A stretch of DNA of 64,000 nt from Streptomyces sp. P3 (GTDB lineage Bacteria > Actinomycetota > Actinomycetes > Streptomycetales > Streptomycetaceae), in the NCBI RefSeq assembly GCF_003032475.1, contig NZ_CP028369.1, positions 1,736,001-1,800,000 of the forward strand, given 5' to 3'. The position numbers were made by a program, and so were the translations under genes. This document shows positions 25,894-33,865 of the stretch, piece by piece. The first letter of the stretch is position 1, and each line of letters begins with the position of its first letter. The notes under the pieces were generated by a model. That model had not been told where the DNA came from, searched no databases, and was given only the letters and a program-made list of their open reading frames with translations.

Positions 25894-27828
25894 TCACCCG
25901 AAGTCCGAGATGAGGGCCAGCGTCTTCGGGTCGCCTGCCAGGTGGGTGATGAACCGCCGGTCCAGGAATCGGTTGCCGCGCTCGCACGTCGTCTCGGACA
26001 CGAACAAGCAGGAGTGGCAGGCGGCACCGTGCAGGAAGTCCTCCGGCGCCTTGGGAAGACGCTCGCCGCACAGCGGGTCCGAGGAGCACCGCCCCGCCTT
26101 GTACAGCGCCGTCCGTACGATCCTGGCCATCCGGTTCTCCCCGGTACTCGGGTCCTGATCGGCGAGGGAGACCAGCCCGCCGAGCGTGCCCTCCGAGTCC
26201 GGGACGGCCGTGTAGATGAGGATGCCGGTCCGCCGTTCCTCGGCGTCGCCGCTGTAGATCCGCTCGGCCAGGCTCGCCGAGTTGTAGCCGCACTCCATCG
26301 CGATGGTGCGGATGAGCAGGTGGGAGAGCGTGTGCAGGGCGATGTAGCGACTGCCTGGCCAGCCTTGCATCAGGTCGGAGCCATCCTGGATACGTTCCGA
26401 CCTGCGGTGCTCACGGAACCGGCCGAAAGCCGCGGCGTGTGCGGCGAGAGCGTCGCTCGACGCGACCCGCTGCTCCCACTGCTCGATCAGGTGATCGTCC
26501 ACCCTCAGAAACAGCCCCTCGCCACGCACCTCACTGGCTGGCACCCAGTCGCGTTCGCGCCGCCCCAGGTCGACGCGGGTGACCAGGCCGGGGTCCTCGG
26601 GATCGGGGGCGTCCAGCCGGGTGAAGCCGATGAGGGCCCGCACCTCGCGTAGCCGCTCCACCTGCCGCACCTGGGAGAAGACGGTGGACAGCGGCCCACT
26701 GAGCGAGGCGTCCACGAGCGCGAAGTCCTCGGTCGGATCGGCGGTCTTCGCCGCGGACAACACCTGCCACTCGGGGGTCAGCAGGTCCGGAGGGCCCGGC
26801 GGCTGCTCGGTCTCGGCCGCATCACCCGACAGGGCCGAGCGGTAGGCGGAGATGGCCTGCCAGACCTGTTCGGGCTCGTAATCGCGAAGGTAGCGGTGGT
26901 GCTTCGACTTCTTGGCGAACATGGCGATCTCCGCCTCGTCCTCGAAGTCCTCTAGATCCGGCCAGCGTTCCTCGACGAGCTTGCGCAGCGAGTCGGTCCC
27001 GGTGTCAGGCAGTGCCAGTGCGCTGAGCGTCACGGGGAACCACTGGTTAGACGCGCCCACGACCAGCAGATACGGCGTCTCGTCACAGGTGTCGTAGACG
27101 CCGTCGAACTGAGGGTGCCGGCCACGGCAGCGGGGCAGGTTCTCGCGGCCCTTGTCGCCCATCGCGTCCCGGATGTTGCGTTTGGCCTTCTTGCACACGA
27201 GGCATTCGAGGGAGACGTTGGCCGCGAGGTTGCCGCCGTTGTCGCGCATCCGCAGCGTCGGGTACGTCGTGTCGGGGCAGGCACGCCCCTCGTGCACGAA
27301 CTCCGTGTAGGGGAACTCGTCGAGGTGGCCCTTGGTGCAGGCGAGCGCGAAGCGGGCGGCCACGGCGAGGGGCTTGCGGCCCTTCTTCTTCCGGTAGCAG
27401 TTCTCGTGGTAGAACCGCGCCTCGTCAGGGCGGCGGGCGTTGTTGTTCTCGAACCCCCACTTGCCCGAGCCCAGGGAGGCCAGCTCATTGCACGCCGTGC
27501 AGCGCAGCCACTGCGGAAAGGGGGTTACGGGCACACCGATCCGTGCCGCGTTCCCCTTCGGGTCGGTGTCCGTGCCGGGGATCCACGGGGCGGCGCGCAG
27601 TTCGCCCACCTGGTTCGGGCCGTAGCGTCGCAGGGCCCGGTTGACGGCCCCGCGGAGCCGGGGCTCCTCGATTACCGGATCGGGCACACCGGCGTAACTC
27701 CAGTGGTCGAGGCCCTTGACCATGACGGAGAAGTTGGGCAGGTCGACGAGGGCGCCGACGCCGCCGGTGAACATGAGGTGGCTCGGCCGTACCGCCCCCA
27801 CCCGCCTGAAGTATCCGCCGCCGCTCAT
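25894..27828 (-). CDS. drmB: DrmB, DUF1998 protein of DISARM
   Basis: ATG 27828 overlaps the drmA stop by four bases (ATGA); the product has 644 residues. Several cysteine clusters suggest zinc sites: RCTACNEL near 100, LECLVCKK near 200, and CGERL with HGAACHSCLFVSETTCERG near 600. The DUF1998 region includes TLSHLLIRTIAMECGYNSAS near 510. DrmB forms the DrmAB complex with the DrmA helicase, which inspects incoming DNA and is a core of all DISARM types. Confidence 0.92.
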   Translation of the reverse strand: MSGGGYFRRVGAVRPSHLMFTGGVGALVDLPNFSVMVKGLDHWSYAGVPDPVIEEPRLRGAVNRALRRYGPNQVGELRAAPWIPGTDTDPKGNAARIGVPVTPFPQWLRCTACNELASLGSGKWGFENNNARRPDEARFYHENCYRKKKGRKPLAVAARFALACTKGHLDEFPYTEFVHEGRACPDTTYPTLRMRDNGGNLAANVSLECLVCKKAKRNIRDAMGDKGRENLPRCRGRHPQFDGVYDTCDETPYLLVVGASNQWFPVTLSALALPDTGTDSLRKLVEERWPDLEDFEDEAEIAMFAKKSKHHRYLRDYEPEQVWQAISAYRSALSGDAAETEQPPGPPDLLTPEWQVLSAAKTADPTEDFALVDASLSGPLSTVFSQVRQVERLREVRALIGFTRLDAPDPEDPGLVTRVDLGRRERDWVPASEVRGEGLFLRVDDHLIEQWEQRVASSDALAAHAAAFGRFREHRRSERIQDGSDLMQGWPGSRYIALHTLSHLLIRTIAMECGYNSASLAERIYSGDAEERRTGILIYTAVPDSEGTLGGLVSLADQDPSTGENRMARIVRTALYKAGRCSSDPLCGERLPKAPEDFLHGAACHSCLFVSETTCERGNRFLDRRFITHLAGDPKTLALISDFG

Positions 27829-30800
27829 GACCGCCGCCCCCTGGCCGTGCCGTTGTCGTCGCCGTTCCCGTCCGCGTCCGGCGCCTCGCCGAGTTCGTCG
27901 CCGCTCGCCGTATCCGGGCCGTCGCCGTTCTCCTCGGGGGGGCCGAACTCCCAAGCAGTGCCGGCCGGGGCCGACAGCACGGTGTCGGCGGACAACAGCA
28001 TGTTGATCTCATTCTCCGTTTCGCGCATCGACTGCGGGACGGTGAGCACGTCCCATCCGCTGCCGTCCGCGTTGCGCAGCAGGCCCAGCACCGTCTGCTT
28101 CTGCCGGGTCTGGCCCCGGTAGCCGAGCCGGCCCTGCTCACCCTTCTTGGCCGTCCAGGCGTCACGCAGGGCGTCGATGCGCTCGGCGAGGTAGCCGCGC
28201 GCCCGGTCCCCGTCCACGGCCTCCGCGCGCTCCAGCAGTCGTCGCTCGACGTCCCGCACACGCGGATCGTCGAGGTCCACGCCCCCCGCATCCACGTTGT
28301 CGGAGAACTCGTCGCACGCCTGCCGCACGGCGGAGACATACGTGGCGGTGGTGCCCCGGTCGAGCGCCCGGCGCGTGAACGGAGTCACCGACAGCGCCTC
28401 GACCTGCCGGTAGAACGTCGCGTGGTAGTGCTCGAAGTCCTCGAAGTGGGCTAGGTCGCGGGGCCGCGCCCAGTTGTAGAGCGTGATCACGATGCCGGGC
28501 CGCTTGGCCTGACGTCCGACACGGGAGGACGCCTGAATGTACTCGGCGGTGTTCTTCGGCTGCCCGGTAACGACCATCAGGCCGAAGCGGGAGACGTCGA
28601 CACCCACCTGCAGCATCGACGTGGCCAGCACGTGGTCGACCGGCCTGCGGTGCAGCGGGGCGGGCAGTACTCGCGGCTCACGGGCCCTCCCCGCATCCCG
28701 GAGCTCGTCGACAATCGCCTTCTTGCGCACCGACGTGTCGTGCTCCGGGTTGAACCCGATCTCCAGCCGCTTGAGGGTGGCGCTGATCTCCGCCGACGAG
28801 ATACGGGAGGTCAGCTCCTGGAGGTTGAGCATGTCGGTGTCGCGCAGCAGCCGGTTGGCGATGCCCCGGCGGCGTCCGTTGGCCCGCAGCCGGCTCGGCA
28901 CGTCGTCGTCCAGGACCCGCCGCATACCGGCGAGTTCCTTGGTCGCGTTGAAGTACCCGACCACCGTCATGTACGGATCGGCGGGAGCGCCGTAGAGGTC
29001 GAACATGTGCTGCCCGGCGAGCAGGAGGATCTCTGCGACACGGATCTCGGCAGCCTTCATACGCACCCCGTGCGCGCAGACGCCGTAGTAACGCCGCCCA
29101 GGGTTGTCACGGGTGACGTCGACCTGTTGGGAAAAGAAGGTGTCGCCGACGTCGACCACCTGCGGCGGGAAGATCGCCAGGTCCCGGGCGAACACGCCCA
29201 GCACCTGCGCACGGGCGTTGCGAGTGGTGGCTGTCGACGCGACGATCTTCGGCCCGGTGTCCCGGAGCTGCCCGTGTGCATCCTTCGCCCGCCAGGTGCA
29301 CAACTGGTCAACAGCTGACTCGAACAGCCCCACTGTGGTGCCCAACGCCCCGGAGATCAGGTGCAGCTCGTCCTGGATGATGAGATCCGGAGGCCGCAGC
29401 CGCCGCGGCATAGGCCGGCTGGTCACGGCCTTGTGCCAGTCCTTGGCGTTATGCCGGGACCCGCATCCGATCTCCTCGTCGAGGTCGTCGTGGCGGTAGC
29501 CATGCCGATCGCAGTAGGCACTCACGCGCCCGAACAACATTCCCGCATAACCGCGCCACGGCAGCTGGGCGAGCTTGTCCACGGTCGCGATCAGCAGGCT
29601 CGGCACCAGCCGGTAGATCTCCTCGTCGACCGTGAGGATCGGCAGCCCCTCGCCCCGCGCTCGCATCCGGGAGAACGGACACGGCTCCGCGTCCTCGCCG
29701 CGCGGGCAGTACACGATGACGCGCCGCCGTACATCATCAGGCGCCACGTCCCGCCACGCGCGCAGTTCCTCGCCGCACCACGGGCAGGACAGCACCTGGA
29801 GGACGTTCGCGTGCCGTCCCGAGGCGGACTCGTTGGCCTCGGCGATCTGCTGCGCAGCGTCCCCATACCAGTTCGGCGAGACACCGGCACCGACCCACAG
29901 CCCGATACGGAACGGCCTGCTGCCCCAGACCTCCTCGTCCTCCCTGCGGAGCACCTCCGTCGCACACACCAGGGCGGAGGCCCGTTGGAACTGCTGGGCC
30001 GTCAGCAACCGCAGCGTGTAACGCATCAGTACAGCGACGCCGTCCCGCCCCTCACGGGCGTCCTCCCCCTCCCCGACGGCCTTCTGGAGCCGCCGGATAG
30101 CGAACGTGTAGGCCGTGAGACCGAGATACGCCTCCGTCTTGCCGCCACCGGTCGGGAAGAACAGGAGGTCAACCGTGGCAGTGCTGTCCGCCCTGCGCTC
30201 CTTGTGCACGGGGTCGGTCAGGGAGCACAGGTTGAGGAGCACGAACGCCAGCTGGAAGGGGTACCAGCTTGCGGCCACCGCGCCGCGTCCGTCGACCTCG
30301 GCGTAGGCCGCCGCGTATGTGGGCGGCTTTTCACCGCCCTCGGCCCGCAGCGCGGCCGTCGCCGTGGCCCGACGCTGCATGGCCATGGCCCGGTTGGCGA
30401 AACGGAACGCCCGTAGCGCGTCGCGGTCGGTGTGCAGCAGCTCGATGCCGAGGGCGATCCGGCCGCACGCATCGCGGGCCTCGTCGACCGCCCGCAGCGC
30501 GGTGGTCCGCAGTTCGCCCGACAGCGACTCCGCCTTGGCGGCCTGCTGTTGCAACCAGCCGTCGTAGCCGTCGGCCAACGGCTGCAGGGCCTTCAGCAGT
30601 TCGTCGCGCCGCTCCCAGACGGCCAGTTCGGCGAGCTCGTCCATGCTCACCTCAAGACCGGCGAGCAGCGGTTGCCGAGCCGAATTCGGCGCGACCGTGG
30701 CCGGCACGTCTTTCACCGGCAGCCAGGTCGTCTCCAACCTGACCGCGCGCCGCCCCTTCGGCAGGACACTCGCGTGCACGGCGACGTTCCGTCCATGCGC

Positions 30801-31670
30801 GTGCTTCAACTCCTGCCGGTACAGCAGCCGCAGATGCTGTTCCTCGGGGTTCTCCAGGATGTGGCCGGGCTCGTCGTCGGACAACGGGTCGTCGATCGGC
30901 AGGAAGACGCTTGACTGCCCGTCGAAGGAGGTAACTTCCAACTTCGTCTGGAACAGCCACTGCCCGTCCCGCAGTTCACGGGACTCCTCCAGCGCGTTGA
31001 TCAGCGACACGTCGACGAAGCGCAGGTTGTTCGCGCCGTCGACCGTGCCGGGGCGCTCCCGCACGTGCACGTCGAGCCGGATGCAGGGGAGGTCCGGGCC
31101 GGTGTCGTCGACGCCCTCCAGAACCTTGCGGACGGTGCCCGGCGAGTCGACATGAATGTCCACCGCGTACCGGATGGGCTCGCGCGACCACGCCCGCACA
31201 GCCCGGCCGTCGTCGGTCTTACTGTCGCTCTGCCTGTATCGGCCCCAGGACGCGACAACGCTGAGAATGCCCACATCGGCCGGCACCAGGAAGCTCAGCC
31301 CCATGGACGACGCCCACAGCCGTCCGGCGGCCTGTGGGGTGAGTCGCTCTGCGAGCTCAGGGTCCCGCCCGTCCCCCTGAGCGCTGACCTCGGTCTCCGC
31401 CTGGCCCGCCGCGACGTTCACGGGCGCGTCGGTCGGTGCGGGCCGGGGCCCAAGTAGCCCAACGAGGTAGCGGTCACGGGGCCCCGCACTGTGCGGCGCC
31501 AGCGCCTCGGTCTCGTCCGCCCACGGTCCCAGTAGATCCCGTGAGATCAGATCACCGAGCTCCTCCCGGACGTCGTACGACGTCCCTGACCGGAAGGTCT
31601 GCGGGACCTCGTCCACGGGGTGGGGAACGCCCGGCTCTGGAACGGGGGCGTTCTGTGGTGACGACGGCAT
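27825..31670 (-). CDS. drmA: DrmA, large helicase of DISARM
   Basis: The product has 1281 residues from ATG 31670, with GGAGGG eight bases upstream. It is a superfamily 2 helicase: Walker A FFPTGGGKTEAYL near residue 507, IIQDELHLISG (DExH-like) near 762, STATTRNA near 812, and motif VI SSRVGRQAKRPG near 1050. A cysteine-rich insertion (SCPWCGEEL, CPRGEDAEPCPF) lies between motifs I and II. DrmA is the DISARM signature gene. Here it opens the drmABC operon and is separated from drmMI by the recombinase gene and the inversion cassette. Confidence 0.93.
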   Translation of the reverse strand: MPSSPQNAPVPEPGVPHPVDEVPQTFRSGTSYDVREELGDLISRDLLGPWADETEALAPHSAGPRDRYLVGLLGPRPAPTDAPVNVAAGQAETEVSAQGDGRDPELAERLTPQAAGRLWASSMGLSFLVPADVGILSVVASWGRYRQSDSKTDDGRAVRAWSREPIRYAVDIHVDSPGTVRKVLEGVDDTGPDLPCIRLDVHVRERPGTVDGANNLRFVDVSLINALEESRELRDGQWLFQTKLEVTSFDGQSSVFLPIDDPLSDDEPGHILENPEEQHLRLLYRQELKHAHGRNVAVHASVLPKGRRAVRLETTWLPVKDVPATVAPNSARQPLLAGLEVSMDELAELAVWERRDELLKALQPLADGYDGWLQQQAAKAESLSGELRTTALRAVDEARDACGRIALGIELLHTDRDALRAFRFANRAMAMQRRATATAALRAEGGEKPPTYAAAYAEVDGRGAVAASWYPFQLAFVLLNLCSLTDPVHKERRADSTATVDLLFFPTGGGKTEAYLGLTAYTFAIRRLQKAVGEGEDAREGRDGVAVLMRYTLRLLTAQQFQRASALVCATEVLRREDEEVWGSRPFRIGLWVGAGVSPNWYGDAAQQIAEANESASGRHANVLQVLSCPWCGEELRAWRDVAPDDVRRRVIVYCPRGEDAEPCPFSRMRARGEGLPILTVDEEIYRLVPSLLIATVDKLAQLPWRGYAGMLFGRVSAYCDRHGYRHDDLDEEIGCGSRHNAKDWHKAVTSRPMPRRLRPPDLIIQDELHLISGALGTTVGLFESAVDQLCTWRAKDAHGQLRDTGPKIVASTATTRNARAQVLGVFARDLAIFPPQVVDVGDTFFSQQVDVTRDNPGRRYYGVCAHGVRMKAAEIRVAEILLLAGQHMFDLYGAPADPYMTVVGYFNATKELAGMRRVLDDDVPSRLRANGRRRGIANRLLRDTDMLNLQELTSRISSAEISATLKRLEIGFNPEHDTSVRKKAIVDELRDAGRAREPRVLPAPLHRRPVDHVLATSMLQVGVDVSRFGLMVVTGQPKNTAEYIQASSRVGRQAKRPGIVITLYNWARPRDLAHFEDFEHYHATFYRQVEALSVTPFTRRALDRGTTATYVSAVRQACDEFSDNVDAGGVDLDDPRVRDVERRLLERAEAVDGDRARGYLAERIDALRDAWTAKKGEQGRLGYRGQTRQKQTVLGLLRNADGSGWDVLTVPQSMRETENEINMLLSADTVLSAPAGTAWEFGPPEENGDGPDTASGDELGEAPDADGNGDDNGTARGRRS

Positions 31671-31858
31671 GCGCGTATCCCTCCCTGGGTGCGGACCGGC
31701 ACCCGCGAATAACGATAGGGGGACCCACTGACATTGGTGGGGTCACGGTGAGCCGCACAGGGCCGTGCCGGTTCGGCAACGACCCAAAGCCGCCGCGAGG
31801 GCCCAGCTGGCTTCGTGGACCCGCCGAGCTACCGCAAGCCCCGCGGTGGGACACCACT

Positions 31859-32722
31859 TCAGCCTCGGGCTTCATGGCGGCACGACAGGCATTGGTGCGA
31901 GCTTGTTCTCCGCCCCTTCGGCCGTGATGCGCCCGGGTCAGCTCCTGGAAGATCAAGCACAACCACGTGAACACGGTCGTCCGCGACGGCCGCGTACCCA
32001 GCTGTGGTCGCTGGAGACGCGTGACGCATCAGGCGTTGCGTCATGAGAAGGTCTCTGCCGGAAGAGCGGTAGACCATCGTTCCGTATCGGTGTCTCAGCT
32101 GGTGGTAGCGCATTCGGATGCCGATCTTTGCAGCGATCCCGGCGACAGTTCGGGAGACGGATTCGGCACGCGTTCCTTCCCAGAATCTGCCACTTCCCGT
32201 CAGGTCGAGTGCCTTCATGACGACCGGTGGCACAGGGATGGTGTCCGTGCGTCCACCCTTGCCTGTCACGCGGAGTATCGCTGTGCCGTCATCGAGAGTT
32301 GATAGGTCTTCCCTGGCAAGTTTGGCCGTTTCGTGCGCGCGGAGGCCGCAGAAGGCCCCTAGCAGGACCCAGGTCTTGTGCGCTCCACGTGTGCCTGCGG
32401 TAAGCCGCTTGAGTTCATCTTCTGGGAGCGGATGAGGTGTTGACCGGGGTGCTGCGGGCTTGCGTATGCCCTCTATGAGGTCCACTCCCAGCCACTTTCC
32501 AAACGCCTGGAGATGGTTTAGGTAGGTTCTGCGCGACCATGGGCGTAAAGGGCGTACGGCGAAGTACGCGATGACGTGATCGACCTTGAGCTGGCCTGCG
32601 GTTACGCCGGCAGAGCGGGCTATGGCCTTGATGCAACGTACTCGGGCTCCGATGGTGTTGGTCGAGTAGCCGTCCGCCCGCTGAGCCTCAGTGAACTTGT
32701 CGAGTGTCATAGGGAACGTCAT
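31859..32722 (-). CDS. Tyrosine recombinase, candidate invertase of the drmMI switch
   Basis: The product has 287 residues from ATG 32722. Catalytic residues are in order: Arg in FCGLRAHETAKL near 127, Lys in VTGKGGRTDTIP near 152, HQLRHRYGT near 208, and LMRHASPATTAGYAAV near 230-243 with the nucleophile Tyr. An N-terminal SAM-like core-binding domain covers about residues 1-90. It resembles small XerC/D-like recombinases, not an element integrase. It sits immediately outside the left 266-bp inverted repeat (92 bp gap), between drmMI and drmA, so it is the obvious enzyme for inverting 32815-34850. Dedicated activity is inferred. Confidence 0.85.
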   Translation of the reverse strand: MTFPMTLDKFTEAQRADGYSTNTIGARVRCIKAIARSAGVTAGQLKVDHVIAYFAVRPLRPWSRRTYLNHLQAFGKWLGVDLIEGIRKPAAPRSTPHPLPEDELKRLTAGTRGAHKTWVLLGAFCGLRAHETAKLAREDLSTLDDGTAILRVTGKGGRTDTIPVPPVVMKALDLTGSGRFWEGTRAESVSRTVAGIAAKIGIRMRYHQLRHRYGTMVYRSSGRDLLMTQRLMRHASPATTAGYAAVADDRVHVVVLDLPGADPGASRPKGRRTSSHQCLSCRHEARG

Positions 32723-32814
32723 GTGCCTGGTTGTGGAGCGCTTACCGTGACGCGATGAGTTTGGCGAGATCCGCCCCTAAATCGTCCTGACCTGCGCTCT
32801 TGGCAACCGGCGAT

Positions 32815-33080
32815 CGTCTGGTAGCGAACAAGGGCCAGTCGTTCCAGGGGTCCAACGTGCTGGGGAAGGGCTTCATCGTCACCCCTGAACAGGCCCACGA
32901 CCTCATCCAACGCGACCCTCGCAACAAGGACGTCCTCTTCCCCTACCTCAACGGCGAGGACCTCAACTCCCGCCCAGACTGCTCAGCCAGCCGCTGGGTG
33001 ATCAACTTCCATGACTGGAGCGAGGAACGGGCCCGGGGATACCCCGAAGTATTCGCCATCGTCGAAAGAGACGTGAAACC
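32815..33080 (+). repeat. Left 266-bp inverted repeat
   Basis: Identical, in reverse complement, to 34585-34850 except at position 32913 (C; the partner, 34752, reads as T in this sense). It encodes about 89 residues, from RLVANKGQSFQGSNVLGKGF to IVERDVKP. It begins at CGTCTGG and ends at GTGAAACC; matching stops abruptly on both sides. A GAAC-N11-GTTC dyad (32826-32844) inside it is one possible crossover site, weakly supported. Confidence 0.95.
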
Positions 33081-33837
33081 CGAACGGCTCAAGAACACCA
33101 ACCGTCAACGTCGCGAGATCTGGTGGCGGTTCACCCGTCCTGCAATGGATCTTTACCGTGCCATCTCTAACTTGGACCGTGTTCTGGTGGTAGCGCTTGT
33201 CAGTCGAACCGTCATGCCAGCTCGTGTACCCAGCCGCCAAGTCCTCTCTCATAAATTGGGAGTCTTCGCTACGGCCGAGGATAGCGACCTCGCCCTACTT
33301 TCGAGTTCATTCCACTCGATTTGGGCATGGCGCAATTCATCAACAATGAAGGCGGATCTCAATTACTCTCCGTCCGATGTTTACGAGACATTCCCTCGAT
33401 CTGTCACCACTGTCGAAGTCCGAAGCAATGGGGGAATTCTCGACAGGTTGAGATTTGATGTGATGATTGACAGAAGTATAGGACTCACAAAGCTATACAA
33501 CATGGTCCATGACCCTGCAGCGAAGGATAGTGACATCGAGTCTCTGCGCGAGAGTCACCGGAAGATCGATCAGTCTGTACTCGAGTCCTACAATTGGCAA
33601 GATATCGACCTCGCTCACGATTTCTATCCAAATCGACAGGGTACGCGATTCACGGTCGCACCATCGGCTCAGATTGAAATCCTAGACAGGCTTCTTGAGC
33701 TTAATCATGCTCAGCATGAAAATAACTCACCACAAAATTCCCCTCACGCAATGGATCGGCATGCCATTGCGGCCGGATCGGCAGTTCATGGTCAGGAACA
33801 TCTAACTCCGGTGCGCGACGGGGATACCCTGTTCTGA
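33081..33837 (+). pseudogene. Silent alternative C-terminal cassette of drmMI
   Basis: The open frame runs from inside the left repeat to TGA 33837 without a plausible start of its own, and encodes about 252 residues after the repeat. It aligns along its length with the expressed DrmMI tail: LYRAISNLDRVLVVALVSRT versus LYRAIADLDRVLVVARVSRT, then a WAW block, a Y-x-PSD-x-x-ETFP block, GLTKLYN, RFTVAP, EILDRLLELNH and a shared GDTLF end. The intervening sequence diverges strongly. This is what alternative target-recognition domains look like. It is a stored cassette rather than a dead gene. Confidence 0.87.
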
Positions 33838-33865
33838 CATACTTCTCAGAACAGGGTATCCCCGT
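33818..33865. terminator. Shared bidirectional terminator at the centre of the switch
   Basis: Perfect 20-bp arms (33818-33837 and 33846-33865) around an 8-nt loop. Each arm encodes the common GDTLF end and includes the TGA stop of one cassette. The hairpin is symmetrical, so it would end the drmMI transcript equally well in both orientations. Confidence 0.75.

Noticed and set aside
32800..33837. Independent methyltransferase-like gene on the plus strand
   Set aside because: It has only the C-terminal region of DrmMI, no catalytic motifs and no ribosome site, and its 5' part is the inverted repeat. It is better read as a silent cassette of drmMI.
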